Assembly (NCBI GenBank): GCA_036346255.1
Contig: CM070638.1
Coordinates: 35,898,394-35,962,393 of the forward strand
Direction of reading: 5' to 3'
DNA: 64,000 bases
Origin: Ampelocalamus luodianensis
Lineage: Eukaryota; Streptophyta; Magnoliopsida; Poales; Poaceae
Shown: in pieces, positions 44,536 through 57,154 of the stretch
Numbering within the stretch: the stretch's first letter is position 1
Layout of the letters: each line of letters opens with the position of its first letter
The notes under the pieces: model-generated
The model's input: the letters and a program-made list of their open reading frames with translations, nothing else
Told to the model about the DNA's origin: nothing
Database searches by the model: none
Position numbers and translations under genes: made by a program

Positions 44536-45095
44536 TCAAAGCCGGCGCCCTAAGGGCCGAGCCTGGCGAGCCGCAGGCGAACGGCGCGGCCGAGCAGCAC
44601 GGGGCCGAGCCGGGCGGCAGAGCCAGGCATAGGGCGCAGCCCAGGAGGCGCTCGGGCGCAGGCGCACTAGGGGCGGCGCATGGCCACTGGAGGGAGGCGG
44701 CGCTAGAGGGAGCCGAGCCGCAAGAGGGCAGGGTGCGGAGACCGCAGGGGAGCTGGGCCGGACCAGGAATCGAGCGGCGACGGCGGTAGGCCGGCCGACG
44801 GGCGGAGGCGACGCCATGGGGGGAACCGAGAGAGGGAGGGAGGCAAGCACTTCGGCACCAAAGAAATCACCAGGGGGAGCAGTGAGGTGGTGGATCGGCG
44901 AGGGGAAGACGGCGGAGGTGGTGGATCGACAAGGGAGAAGGAGAAGGACGACGGGGAGGCGGCGTCGGTGGCGAGGGAGGAGGAGGAGGAGGACAGGGAG
45001 GTGGCGCCGGGGGTTGGGGATCGAGTGGGGGGGATTGGGGGTTGGGGATCAGTAGGGTTAGCGCAGCGAAATAAATAAAGCGCAGGGCAGTGCAA
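44536..45095 (-). other. GC-rich first-exon-like region of CACTA-2
   Basis: Strongly GC-rich, bordered by the right subterminal array. Minus-strand frames (45095-44703 and 44850-44536) are Pro/Ser/Arg-rich without domains. By position it could be the promoter and first exon that drive transcription through the captured exons. Confidence 0.5.
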
Positions 45096-45099
45096 AAAA

Positions 45100-45402
45100 T
45101 TGGCGGCTATCTCTCCCGAGTGTAAGCGAAATAAAGGACACTCGGGATTCTATTTCACCCCGTTCAGACCCGTGGATATCCCGTTTTCAAGTCCTGTGGA
45201 TATCCCGTTTTCAAGTGCACGACTGTTGTCTCCCGTCTTCATCTCCTGAGTGTACTATAAAATACTTGAGAAAATTATTTCTACCGAATGCTGACTTCTC
45301 GTCCCAAGTGCCCTATGAAACACTCGGAACCGTTCCAAGTGTTTCCGTGTAGACACTCGGTAAACATATAGGCACTCGGGAAATAAACAGTTTCTGGTAG
45401 TG
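45100..45402. repeat. Right subterminal array of CACTA-2
   Basis: Copies of CACTCGGGA(A/T) and TCCCGAGTGT, plus a local duplication of GTGGATATCCCGTTTTCAAGT (about 45172 and 45200). Confidence 0.88.
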
Positions 45403-45405
45403 TCT

Positions 45406-47674
45406 AAACAATAATTAATAGAATTGGACCTTACTTACCCTATTAAAAGGTATATTTTACTAACTCCGTTCATCTTACTTGTCGTTTTGGACAGACATGA
45501 TCTACAACACGCACATTTGATTGTTGTTTTATTTCTAATTAAATGTTAGTAAAATTATTAAAAATAGAAAAATTCTATTTGACCCCTGAACTATCGGTGT
45601 GCCTGCGTCTACTTAACCCCTAAACTACAAAATCGAGTATCTTGCACCCTAAACTACTAAAATAGGTGCAAGTAACCCCTTAAGCATATTTTGAGGGTGG
45701 TTTTGCCACAATGGTTGGCTTTCAATACTGACATGGGAGTCAACTTATGAGTAAGTAAATAACAAATGGAAAAATTGAAGAAAAAGAAAACCTCTGTCTT
45801 TCTCTCTCTTCTCCAAATCTAGTGTTTCATTCTATCCTCCGGCCTCTGTCCAGCAAGCAGCAGTAGCTATTGTAAATATAGCAGTTTTAGCAAATATTCA
45901 GAATTAATTTCAGCATAATTAACAATAATTATAGCATAATTCCCACAATATATAATTGACAAAAATAACATATAATTATGTAATTTCTACATGTCAATTA
46001 AACTTGATAATATGCTCAAAAGATAGGACAAGGAAACATACAAAATCAGCATATTGCTTAGATTTAGAATGTTTTATATTTGCTCTCAGATGTAGAGTAG
46101 CACAAGATAAAATCTTGGCCACCTCACTAATTGTCAATATTCTTCACTAATTAAATATGATAACAACAAATCAGACTTTTGAGCTCAAATAATGCTTCAC
46201 TTAAACATCAAGAGTTATCTCACTAACAACAATTTTATACTTTCAGTCACTAGAAGATCATGAAACTAACAGTGCTAAGGAATCACTATATCAACAGATT
46301 AGCTATTTAGCAAACAGATAAATGAATGCCGAACAGAATCACCAACATTCGCAAAATACCCAATTGACTAACAGTAAATTACCAGAAGCATAGAACACAA
46401 GTTCTATCCCGATTCAACCGAAAACACAGAGACTAACTGTTGGATACAAATTAACAATAAGAAGCAATCCAAATAACTCAAGTCTGATATTGTTATCACT
46501 TTAATTTCATAATGTGATGACCGAAATGCACCAGCCAAAATGCATCCAAGAACACCAATCACCAGGAACCAAATGAATGTTCTTCTTCCTCCCCCAAGAT
46601 CAAGCCCACACAGCTAGCAAAACCAAACCACCAAAGTGTATAGGTTCCCGATTCCGAAACACAGTGCCAACAGGGAGGAGATGGCACCAAAATGGAACCG
46701 GAGGGATGCACACAAAGATTGGTCCGGGGCTCACCAACGACAGTGCTGAAACACACACGGCAGAGCAGGAGATCCAATCGCCCAAAGCCAAATCGGGAGA
46801 TGAAGAACACACCAAATTTTTGGGGAAAAATTTGCTCACAGATTTTTCGCATCCAAAAAAGTAGGTAGCGACAAAAAGAGGAGACTCGGAGCGAACGAAT
46901 CGCAACTACAACCAACAGCCGGCTCTTAAGAGACCGGGTTGTTGGCACCTGTTGCACCATCGCTGCCAAAGAGCTCCTTCCACGCCGCACAAAACCAGCA
47001 ATGACTCGATAGGGCTGGAGACTAGGTCTCTAGCCTTATCACTTCCTTCACTCCCACCAACAGGTGGGTCTCACTGCTTTTATTTTTTCCTTTCTTATTT
47101 TGTTTATCCTTTTCTCAAAGTGAGAAATTACCAAAAAGCCCCAAAAACTTCAATAGTCCCCACCAATTTATCAATTTGATAAAAGATGTTCAAAGTCTTG
47201 TTTAATATATAGTTGTTCGACAATGGGTACCTTGCGGGTTTGAACCCAAAACCTAGCAACAGGGACTACAACTCTCCACAGATAAAGGAGGACTTCGCCT
47301 TGATCTAATGCCTTGGTGTGATAATTTTTGCCCAAGTTACATTCTGTACTGGGCAGCTTGTCCTTTTCCCTCTCGGGTTGGGACATTACGGTCATGTCTA
47401 TGTATCTAGCTCATGAGTACTTAAGAAAGTATACCCTTTTCTTCCTTTGATCGTGACCTTACGATCATACTCAAGTAGGTGAATTCTTCAAGGAATCCTG
47501 TAGGACGATTCGTAATGCCATATAGGTCTCAAATTTATTAAGAGCTATTGCTCAGCCTCCCATACAGAAAGAGCACTACAGCTAATGGAACCCTTTAGAT
47601 GTGCTCTATAATCCCACACAGTTTATTGTCCTAGAGCGTAGTTCATGGGATCTTTGATCTATTAGGATAGGTTA
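45406..47674. other. Intergenic with old transposon pieces; no gene supported
   Basis: Near 45465, CTCCGTTCATCTTACTTGTCGTTTTGGACA resembles one end of a Stowaway MITE. Near 45575-45720, TTTGACCCCTGAACTATCG..CACCCTAAACTAC looks like a MULE TIR without a partner. A minus-strand frame 46990-46559 (143 codons) has no recognisable domain; the area could be a 5' exon of an unknown transcript. No clear feature is seen in 47170-47674. Confidence 0.4.
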
Positions 47675-50246
47675 TGTTGGCACCAAAAAATGCAATTCTG
47701 GACCCTCTGTGTATAATGCACTAGTTCAGGATCACGCTAGTGCACATAGTATCAACATAGATGAATATTGATCCACACAAGCGATTAATAGAGTAAACAA
47801 TTAATTTGAATAACAAATAAGGGTTTTGACCTTATGGTCGAGTTTACACTTATTCAGCCACGTAGGGCTAACAGAGAATTAAATAGCAGCGGAACAAGAT
47901 AACTTCAACGTAGATCCCATCAATTCACCACAGGCGACCGACTGGGATCCAAACCCTAATGATCAGCAACCTTCATTGAACTCATCCTCGAAAGCAGGCA
48001 AAGACTCCTCTTCTGTAGATTTGGTGCAAGTTTTACAATAAGCATGAGTACATAACCGTACTCGTAAGCCATACTACATAATGAAATTTATAGATGAGGG
48101 CTTATTCTAAAGAATTGCTTATGTGGTTCTTTTGCAGAAATACAACATTTGCAATTGAATACAAATAATAGATTGAAAGCATAATTCAAAACAAATAGAC
48201 AATAATAATTTAACAGTTGTTTTCACAAAAGACACAAAGCGAATCAGTTTAATTCACGCAGCCATATGACTTAAATCACATAGTTGTCCCTTCCCAAAGT
48301 TTTATGAAAATCTACCCCTCGTGTGAAATTCCCGAGCATGTCCATGACCGTAGACGCGACTATTCGAATAGATTGATTTAACACTCTGTAGAGGTTGTAC
48401 ACTTTACCCACACGATACGATCAGTGTAGCTAGCACTACTCATAACAAAACGTTTCAGAAACTTCATCTCAAGCATTGACACTCCCAGTTGCTTTACCGC
48501 TATACCAAAACCCAACACAGTCCTTTGGCATAACACATATTATTGGACAGGGATGCAGCGAACCGTCCCATGATGCGACTACTTGGTAGTACACACCTCC
48601 ACCCATTCTGACACAGCCCAGCCTAGCCCACTACCTGAGTAATCAATGTCAAGAATCCATGACTTACTAAGTTAGGTACTTCCCATACCAGGTATGTGGT
48701 TGTATAGTAAGGCTCAATTCAATGGCGTACAAAGTTAAATCCTTAATTGACTAAGATAAGACTTTTAAGTTTTAACTATGCCACAAAGATTATCATTCCC
48801 ATCTAACACAGATCCACCATAACAGTACATAGTACCACATGTCTCAGTTCAAATCTTTTCCCACTCTATTGGTTAAGTGCAATACATGCCATCAATGAGT
48901 AATAGCACATAGTACACACATAATTTTATCACTTAGTCAAGTTTATAATTGTAACTCACATGAAAGGATGACTCGTAGCACGGCTAAGCAATCTACTCGC
49001 ATCTAACCAACCCACGTTAGTGCTATAGTATTACCAACTAGTAATGAACCAATCTAGGGTGACAAAATATCATGGCATAACAATAGACAAGGTGGATATA
49101 ACAGATTGGATTGATATCTAAACCCAAAAGCATTTAAATACATACTTAAAGTAGAATGCAATAATTTGAATCAATATAGTTTTGAAAAATTGGGATTCAA
49201 TATGATCAAAGGTATAACTTGTCTTGAAAAAGTTCTAGGTACTGATCTTGTTCTTGAGGCACTCCTTCAACAAAGCGTCCCGAAGTATCAACGTCTACTC
49301 GCAAACGAAGCAAATAACAAAAATAAATAAATAATAGAGGCAAAACAAACTCCAAAAAATTAAATAAAAACCTTATATAAATAGATCTTGAATTTAGACA
49401 AATTTAGAAAATTGAATGAGTTCAAACGGAGTTCGGATGCAAAAGATATGGGTTTTGGAAGTTTGAATCTACAAGAAAATACCCTAAAAGGAATTTCTAG
49501 ACTTATTTCTCTACTGGAAAATAGGATTATGATGTCACCATGACATCAGCCTGGGATTTTCAGAATAAAACAAATCAAAGGAAATTCTGACATGTGGAGC
49601 CCACATGTCAGTGGTTTGGTGTATGCGGATTGGGTTTACCAAGAGATTGGATCTGGGGTGGGTGGACTAGCCACGTGGGTGCGCATGTAGGTGTTGATCT
49701 GGCAGACACGTACGCGCCATGTAGATGACACGCACGCACGAAGATTAGGTGGCTATTGACCCGGACTGCCACGTCAGATCAGCGACGGCAGCGCTACTCC
49801 GGCAATGAGTGATACCAGCGTGTAGCTAACGCTATTGCGAACACGATGGGGTACTCACGGGTGGTCGACGTCAACTGTGGTGCCGGCGGCGAGCTCGAAG
49901 CGGTGAAGTCCTTCGGCTTTTGTCAGATTGGAGCTTCAGTGAGGTCTAGGCGGCGTGAGTGGTCTCCGGAGGTAGCCCTGATGACGCCGAACACAGTGGT
50001 GCAGACCATGATCTCAGGGCGATGACGGCGGCACCGGAATTCTAAGAAAATGGCGACGGTGACAAAACCCTAAAAACCAGATTGCGGCGGTGCTAGGGCT
50101 TTAAGGCTGCGGGGGTTTGAGGGCTTTGGATCAGGAGGCAAGGGCGAACCTCGGGGACCTATTTATAGGGCCGGGGCGGCACGGATTAGGGAATCCCCAA
50201 TTTGGGATTATATTTTTGGGTTCATTTGATTTTATAGATAGAGTTC
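47675..50246 (-). mobile_element. Outer gypsy LTR, left part, interrupted at 50246
   Basis: It begins TGTTGGCACC. It contains the CTATTCGAATAG block (48360), a GC-rich transcript-like part (49500-50150) and, on the minus strand, a TATAAATA box at 50160-50167, so transcription would run leftward. The LTR continues at 63247 after the inserted gypsy. No primer site follows at 47674, so this is either a 3' LTR or a solo LTR; the right end lies outside the window. Confidence 0.7.
50160..50167 (-). promoter_or_regulatory. TATA box of the outer gypsy LTR
   Basis: Read on the minus strand: CCCTATAAATAGGTCC, followed downstream (to the left) by a GC-rich leader. This gives the LTR its orientation. 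Confidence 0.65.
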
Positions 50247-53200
50247 TGTGAGGACCCCAATTTATTTGGCTTGTAATGCTTAACCAACAGCCTGGTCCTA
50301 GCATCACAAATCAAATAAACTGAGCCTCGAGATATGTATACTTCCCAGAAAGCAGTATACACACCTCGCCACAAAATTATGCATCAACTCCATTCCAAAC
50401 ATAGAGTCCAACAATCCACTACTAAACAGAAAGTAACAACAGTAAGATTATTACAGACAAAGGCCGACCGGCCAAAAGATACACAAATACACCAAACAGA
50501 CAACGGAAGCAAAAGTGCCATAAGATGGCTATAAACAAAGCCAATCAATGTGCCTTCAACCCACAAGGCATCTGACCGGACCGCCAAGCCTAGTAGTCGT
50601 CCACGAAACGGCAACACAGCTCACAGAAGTGAGGCCCTTGGGGCTCACCTTCTTCCTCTGCAACAAAATATTAAGCAAAGCATCTGAGTACAAAGATTGT
50701 CTTTGTACCGCAAGACTAACGTGTGAACTAGCAGACCTGTTTATAGGCTACATGCAGGCTTATTTGGTGGAGGCCATATGTTTCATTTGCACAAAGCCAG
50801 ATTTGTTTGCAATAATGTAATACAGTTTAAAGGCAAGTTTGCAATTCATTTTTAATATTGAAATACAGAAAAGGTAATATTAACAAAAGAGTAAAGAAAA
50901 CACAACGTAGAAGTGACTATCCCAATAGTCACCACATCAATAGCACGAATCCCAAATTCGTACCACCCAGCAAGTTTTAATTTAAATGTTGTAGTCTAAC
51001 TCTTGGAAGACCTTGCCAAGCGTGTCCATAACCTAGGACGAGGCTATTCGAATAGTTTTAATCCCTGCAGGGGTGTACCACTTGTACCCACACTTGCATC
51101 GCCTTTAAGCCAAAGCACACTACAGAAGGTATGCCGGCACTGACTAAGTCCTCTGAGACTTTTTCCAATATTGTGTATTAACTACGAGCAGCTCGTATGG
51201 ATAGATATCCATACGCTTACATGGTAAAGCCGAAAAGACAACTACCTTTGCGGGTAAAGCTTTTGGACAACTACCATGCTCCCAACACCATCCCTCCTGC
51301 GACCTCCTGCGACCCGAGCCAATACACGCCAAAGTACTAGGTCAAGAGAGGTCCCATACCCTCTAGTGTGGTTAGCGCTAAAATGCTTGGTTTAGTGTAA
51401 CAAGATGTTCGGTCCTTGTTGACTCGGGCACCTTTCGATCACACCCAACAGATCACACCAAAACTTACCATTGTGCCCAAGTCTAAATCGTTTTGTTTTC
51501 ATTTTTAGTTTTGCAATTAGACATAGCACAAGTGGAACATAAGAACAATAATAATTTTATGTGATCAAGATCATCGACTAAGTCGATGATCGCCAAATCT
51601 GGTAGCTAAGCATGGCTAAGCAAGCGAACTCGTAATCTACTAAGTGATAAGAGTTCATCCAACGAACTCTAATCACGACAAGTAACCTAGGCTCGGGTAG
51701 TAGAGATCGGTGTTTAACCTACAGGATATGCGACTACGGTTTTAACTAATCAATTTAACACAAATTAAGCAATGCATACATACAATTTGAAACAAAATAT
51801 TAGACTTTAAAATCTTGGGATTAACATGATCAAAGCGCTTGCTGGTGGTTGTTGCTCAATTCGTTGCGGAGGGTCGTTCTGGGGTTACCGCAAATGTCGA
51901 AGCCTAACGATTGAACAAAAGCAGCGAATAAGAACGAATAACACCGACAAAACTCAAGCATTCAAATACAAACACAAATCCATACACAGAAGCTAGACCA
52001 TCACAAAAGGAACAACAAAATGGTCACTCTGAGATGATTTAAATTAGACATGCTTTCATGTGATTGATCTACCCACTCACTTATTTACCAAGCTAACCAC
52101 AAAATCAATCCTCTTATAAGTTTTAATCCTTCGACAGACTTTGATGGTGATTGTGTGCACATCTATTAACTAAACATCAAATTACCACATCTAATAATTA
52201 GCTATTCTAAGCAACCATCATTAGTGATCAGATCACTTAACCCTAAAAGAAGCTATTGAAATACTAACTAGTTAATTAGCCAACTATTAGATGCTAACCA
52301 TTTTCTAACTAGGGTTGGGCCTTAATAAAATTCAGCTACTAACACACCTAAGCATCACACCCACATATAGCAAGGTTAACAATTTCAGCATGCTACTACT
52401 ACAAGGCCCTACAATGCTTGAAAAGGCAAAAACCATGAGTACAGAGATAATCAACATGATCATCTAACTACCTCTTTGATCATTCATGCCAACAAGAGCT
52501 TGAAACCTATAATTACTAACTAAATGACTTCATGCTAACCACTATTATTTAGGGGAGACAACAAGCACTAACAAAATAGAATAGCAAGCAATACTACCAT
52601 GATCAGATTACTGACAATAGGAAGAAAATGACAACAGAGGAACAATTATAGAGAACCAGTGACTAACTTTCCTCCAAACCTCAATTTTCCAACTAAGCTA
52701 AAGCATGAAAGGGACTAATGATCCCTCCTAAGATTAATTATGACTAGATACATGGCTCAGGGGAGGTGGGCCCCTTTGTCGACCACGGGAAAACCAGGGA
52801 GGAAGCAGGGGAGCGGCTCGGGTGTGCTGAGGTTGAAAACAGCGCCGGCAGTGGAGCCGCGGCGAGGTGGTGGCAGTGGCCAAAATGGGTCGCCCAGGGG
52901 TTACTGAAGCTAAGGGTGGTCGCGGGTTTGCCGAGAAGCACGGTGGCGGCGGCGGCACGCGGCGGCCGTGGGGTGAAAAGAGGCGGCGGCGGCGGTGTAG
53001 TTGGGGAAGAAGTAGCGCGCGCGATGAGCAACGAGGTCACCGAGAACTCACCGGGATGACGCGAAGTGCGGTGGCTACGGAGATGGCTGGCGGCGAGCTG
53101 CGGCGGCGCAAGGCGTCACCGTCGGCAAAGGTCTGCGGTGAGCGAGAGCGTGTGAGTGATCGGGAAGGAAGAGGAGTCCAGCGATGCTCACCGGGAGAAG

Positions 53201-54321
53201 AATCGAGATGGTACTCGCCGGAGAAGACGCGGCAGCGGGAGAGGCGGATTCGGCGGGAGATGGAGAAGAAGGAGCGCGCGGCTTCTCGGTGATGGAAACT
53301 TCGAATTGATGAAGGGGTTGAGGTCTCGAGGTGCAAGGCTCCACGTGGACGAGCGGGGCGATCGGAGATCACCGGGTGGCCGGCGGGCTCGGAGGCGGTG
53401 CGGCGGCGCTCTCGGCTTCGAGCTCGGCGGAAGTGGGCGAGGAGGAAGGAGAAACCGAGGTAGGTAAGGCTTTCGATGGCTTAAGAAGAGGAGGCGGAGG
53501 CGGCGAGGTGGAAGCGGTAAGGCGACGAGGTGACGGCGAGGCGGCGTGGCGATGCGCATGCGCGGCGGCGAAGGCGGCGCGCGAGAGAGAGCAGCGCGGG
53601 AGAAGCGGCACGGTGCGCGTGGCGTGGAAGAGAGGACTGCAGTGGCGGGTTTGTCGGCGAGAGGAAGGTGCGCGCGCGGCGGCGTGGTTCGGTCGGGCCA
53701 GAAGTGAAGAGGCTCGGTCGGAGTTTGACTCGGGTCCGGTCAGACGCGGTTGGGTCCAGCCGAGACGATTGGTTCGGTCGGGGTTTAAGTCGGGCTCGGG
53801 TTCGAGCCTGATGAATAGTGACTCCTGATTTGTAGTTTTAAAAGGCTAAAAGAGTTTGGAGAATTTTTAGAGGTAGTTCCCGAGCTCCAAAAATTCCGAA
53901 ATTTTTAGGGTAGCTACTTGGGATAGAGAACAACATTGCATAAATTTTCCAGAACTTTTTATGCATTGCATTGTTCTGCAGAAAATTCACAAGCTGCTGA
54001 CCTAGGGTTTGACCAGAAATTCAAACTAGTTTGACTTGGCCAATTGAAATAGCAAATAGAATCTAAAAATTGTGAAATAATTCAGGGAGGTAGATAGGAT
54101 GACCAAGATGATAGGAAAAATATTTGCAGAGGATGATCACAAGTTTGAAGGCTAGGAATTTGCTGACAACAATTTCCAATCACAAGAATTAAATTCTAAA
54201 CATTGGAAATTGCTAGGGAAAATTTGGAAAACTACCAAATGATTTGATGAGACAACCAAAGTTTTTATTTCTCCTCAAAATTTTACATTTGAAATACAAA
54301 CCCTAAGTTAGGGCTGTTACA
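50247..54321 (-). repeat. 3' LTR of the gypsy element
   Basis: Plus-strand ends TGTGAGGACCCC and GGGCTGTTACA; on its own strand TGTAACAGCCC..GGGGTCCTCACA. It contains the CTATTCGAATAG block at 51044 and a GC-rich segment at 52740-53830. Open frames in that GC-rich part have no domains. Confidence 0.97.
51044..51055. promoter_or_regulatory. Conserved 12-bp palindrome CTATTCGAATAG in gypsy LTRs
   Basis: A perfect palindrome, also at 5100-5111, 48360-48371 and 59954-59965, inside LTRs that otherwise differ strongly. It is part of a conserved block of about 60-70 bases (TGTCC(A/G)T..ACG(A)GG before it, TG(C/T)AGGGG..GTAC after it). Function unknown; a protein-binding or RNA-structure site is possible. 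Confidence 0.75.
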
Positions 54322-54333
54322 AATCTCCCCCTT
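54322..54333 (-). other. Polypurine tract of the gypsy element
   Basis: AAGGGGGAGATT on the minus strand directly precedes the 3' LTR. It is the expected primer for plus-strand DNA synthesis. Confidence 0.9.
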
Positions 54334-54359
54334 ACAGGAATCTCGCCCCGAGATTCTGA

Positions 54360-54620
54360 TTACTGGGAGAAGAAGGACGGGTAATCTGCACGGAGGCGAT
54401 CTTCCCGCTCCCAAGTGGCCGTCCTCGAGTGATTCGACCACCGAACTTTGAGGAACTTGATCACCCGGTTTCTAGTCCTCCGTTCAGATTCTTCAAGAAT
54501 GCGCACAGGACGCTCACGGTAGGATAGATCCTCCTGCACATCGATATTTTCCAGTGGAGTTTCCTCGACCGAAACACGGAGGCATTTCTTCAATTGCGAT
54601 ACGTGGAAAACATCATGCAC
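54360..54620 (-). pseudogene. Gypsy pol 3' end: integrase C-terminus and chromodomain
   Basis: The 86-codon stretch reads VFHVSQLKKCL, then a chromodomain-like part (ERPVRILEESERRTRNR, IKFLKVRWSNHS, ATWERED) and ends FFSQ at a stop. The chromodomain guides integration toward certain chromatin in chromoviruses. Its link to integrase (54640-55060) is interrupted by frame changes. Confidence 0.85.
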
Positions 54621-54639
54621 TCTTCGAGTGTAGCGGCAA

Positions 54640-55963
54640 CTCTAACTTGTATGCAACGGCTCCACTTTCTTGATGATGCGATATGGCGGAGCATAGCGAG
54701 GAGCGGTTGCCCTTGATCAAAGCGACGATGACCCTTCAAAGGTGAGACTTTGAGATACACAAAGTCATTGGTGGAATCTCACTCACGGCGACGCCGATCT
54801 GCATAGCTTTCGCACGGTGAGCTACGCGCAAGTGCTCACGAATCAAGCGCACTTGACTTTCGGCCTCATTAATGGAATCGGGCCAAAGCGTCTTTCACCG
54901 TTCGACCAGTTCAACGGGTTCTGCACCTCCTCCCATACAAGGCCTCAAATGGCGCCATCGAGACTAGCTGGAAGGCTGTTGTTGTAGGAGAACTCGCGAG
55001 CGGTAGGCATTTCTCCCAATTCTTCCCATAGGAAAGAACACAAGCACGAGCATATCTTCAAGCACTGGTTGGCGCTCCGTCGACCATCGATCCCGAGGAT
55101 GATAGGCCGTCTTTGAAGGTAAGACGAGTTCCCATGGCCTCCTGCAGACTATGCCAAAACCGAGAGGTAAATAGCGCCCCACGGTCAGACACAATCGTCT
55201 TGGGCACACCATGCAAGCTCACAATTCTTGATACATAAAGTTCAGCTAGAGGTTCCACACGGAGCTGAGTCTTGACTGGAAGGAAATGCGCCACTTTAGT
55301 TAGCCTGTCAATGACCACCCAAATGGCGTCATTTCCCTTGGATGAACGGGGCAATCCAGTGATGAAATCCATGCCCACGGAATCCCACTTCCATTCTGGT
55401 ATAGGCAAGGGCTGGAGAAGGCCTGTTGGACGCTGATGCTCGGCCTTGACACGGCAACATACGTCGCATCTGGCAACGAACCTGGCAATCTCGCGCTTCA
55501 TACGGGTCCACCAGAATCTCCGACGCAGATCTTGGTACATCTTGGTAGCCCTGGGATGAATAGACAAGGGGGAATCATGGGCCTCATGGAGAATCAAGTC
55601 CCGCAACTCTGGGACCTTAGGGACCACGAGACGCTGCCCAAACCATACAACACCGTGCTCATCTTCAGTGAAACACTTGGTTGTTCCATCCTTGATATTA
55701 CATTTGTCTGGTTCACAGTCATCATCGATCTTTGTCTTTGCCTTGACTTGATCCACCAAGGTCGGTTGCACAACCAAGGCGACAAGGGAACCATGCTCAA
55801 CCAAACCCAAGTTGAGGCAGCGAAATTTCGCAAGAAGTGCGAGTTGCAGCTCTTGGATCATCAAAGTATTGCAATACACTTTTCGACTAAGTGCATCAGC
55901 AACCACATTGGCTTTGCCAGGATGATACTGAATACCCATGTCATAATCTTTGATCAATTCCAA
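54640..55963 (-). pseudogene. Gypsy integrase (with RNase H end), frameshifted
   Basis: The stretch 55963-55058 (301 codons) opens with the end of RNase H (YHPGKANVVADALSRK). It continues through the integrase HHCC zinc finger (HEAHDSPLSIHP..CDVCCRVKAEHQRP) and core (GMDFITGLP with the first catalytic Asp; IVSDRGALFTSRFW with the second). After about 55140 the frame changes; the segment with the catalytic Glu (AYHPRDRWSTER) is read in the frame 55212-54964. Integrase inserts the cDNA; this copy would need frame repair to act. Confidence 0.9.
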
Positions 55964-55993
55964 CCATCTCCTCTGCCTGAGGTTCAGATCTGG

Positions 55994-57154
55994 CTAGGTG
56001 AACAAGTATTTCAAGCTCTTTTGATCGGAATACACCTCACAGCGGTTACCGATCAGATAATGCCGCCAAATCTTGATTGCATGAACCACAGCAGCAAGCT
56101 CTAAATCATGGGTGGGATAATTGAGATCGTGAGGTCTCAACTGCCTAGATGCATAAGCAACTGCCTTGCCTTCCTGCATAAGAACACGGTAGAGCCCACG
56201 GCGAGAGGCATCGCAATAGATATCAAGCTCTTGTGGACATCGGGAAGAGTAAGGCGGAGTGAAGTCAAGCGTCGCTTGAGCTCCTGAAAGCTCTCATCAC
56301 AAGCAGAGGACCAGACAAACTTCTTGTCCTTCTTGAGCAATTCAGTCATTGGCTTTCCGATCTTGGAGAAGTTCTCGATAAAGTGGCGGTAGTAGCCCGC
56401 TAAACCGAGAAAACTCCGTACATCGATGATCGACTTGGTGGCCCAAGATAGAACATCGACTTCTTTGGGATCCACACTACGCCTCGGTGAAAGAACATGG
56501 CCCAAGAATGCCACTTCATTCAACCAGAACTCACATTTCTTGAACTTCGCATATATTTGGTGCTCCCGTAATTTGCCCAAAACAATCTTCGGATGCTCAG
56601 CATGCTCTGCTTCAGTCTTGGAATAGATAAGAATATCGTCAATGAAAACCACCACGAACTTATCCAAATATTCCATGAATACAGAGTTCATGAGGTTCAT
56701 GAAATATCTTTGGAGCATTAGTTAAGCCGAAGGACATGACGGTATACTCGTAAAGACCGTAACGAGTAGTGAAAGCCGTCTTCGGAATATCTTCAGCCCT
56801 GATCCGGACTTGATGATATCCCAATCTCAGGTCAATCTTGGAGAACACCTGAGCTCCAGACAACTGGTCGAAAAGATCATCAATGCGGGGCAAAGGATAT
56901 TTGTTCTTCACTGTCACTTCATTGAGCGGGCGGTAATCAACACACATGCGCAAAGTCTTGTCCTTCTTCTTCACAAAGATCACCGGACAACCCCAAGGAG
57001 ATGAACTGGGACGGATGAAACCCTTTGCTTGGAGCTCACCAAGCTGCTTCTTCAATTCTTCTAGCTCATTGGGAGGCATCCGTCTGGCGCCTTCGAGATA
57101 GGGCGATGCAGGGTAGCAACTCAATGACAAACTCAGATCTCGAACAGGAGGCAT
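55994..57154 (-). pseudogene. Gypsy reverse transcriptase and RNase H, frameshifted
   Basis: RT N-terminal half 57154-56660 (LQAKGFIRPSSSPWG, MCVDYRPLNEVTVKNKYPLP, DLRLGYHQ, KTAFTTRYGLYEY). After a frame change near 56700, the active site FIDDILIYS follows with the thumb region FLGLAGYYRHFI (56718-56230). RNase H (GKAVAYASRQLRPHDLNYP, ELAAVVHAIKIWRHYL) is at 56179-55994. Catalytic Asp residues are kept. At least three frame changes split an otherwise well-preserved sequence. Confidence 0.92.

Larger units (their letters stand above)
41537..45402 (-). mobile_element. CACTA transposon 2, 3.87 kb, with fragments of host genes
   Basis: It starts CACTACCAAAAAGCG and ends TTTCTGGTAGTG, flanked by TCT on both sides (41534-41536 and 45403-45405). 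Subterminal repeats are CACTCGGGAA/TTCCCGAGTGT words at both ends, different from CACTA-1, so it belongs to another family. No transposase. On the minus strand it carries exon-like pieces of LOG, an unidentified exon and three exons of ribosome recycling factor, behind a GC-rich first-exon region. Confidence 0.93.

Noticed and set aside
44703..45095. 130-codon minus-strand frame in CACTA-2
   Set aside because: Low-complexity Pro/Ser reading of GC-rich DNA; kept only as a possible non-coding first exon.
46559..46990. 143-codon minus-strand frame
   Set aside because: No recognisable domain, and frames overlap on both strands; could be an exon but there is no support.
47171..47674. Organellar DNA insertion
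   Set aside because: No organellar gene could be recognised; the sequence does not clearly match anything I know.
53331..53828. Long open frames in the GC-rich part of the gypsy LTRs (also 52766-53292 and 62246-62704)
   Set aside because: They lie in an LTR, have no domains, and are not conserved in frame between the two LTR copies.
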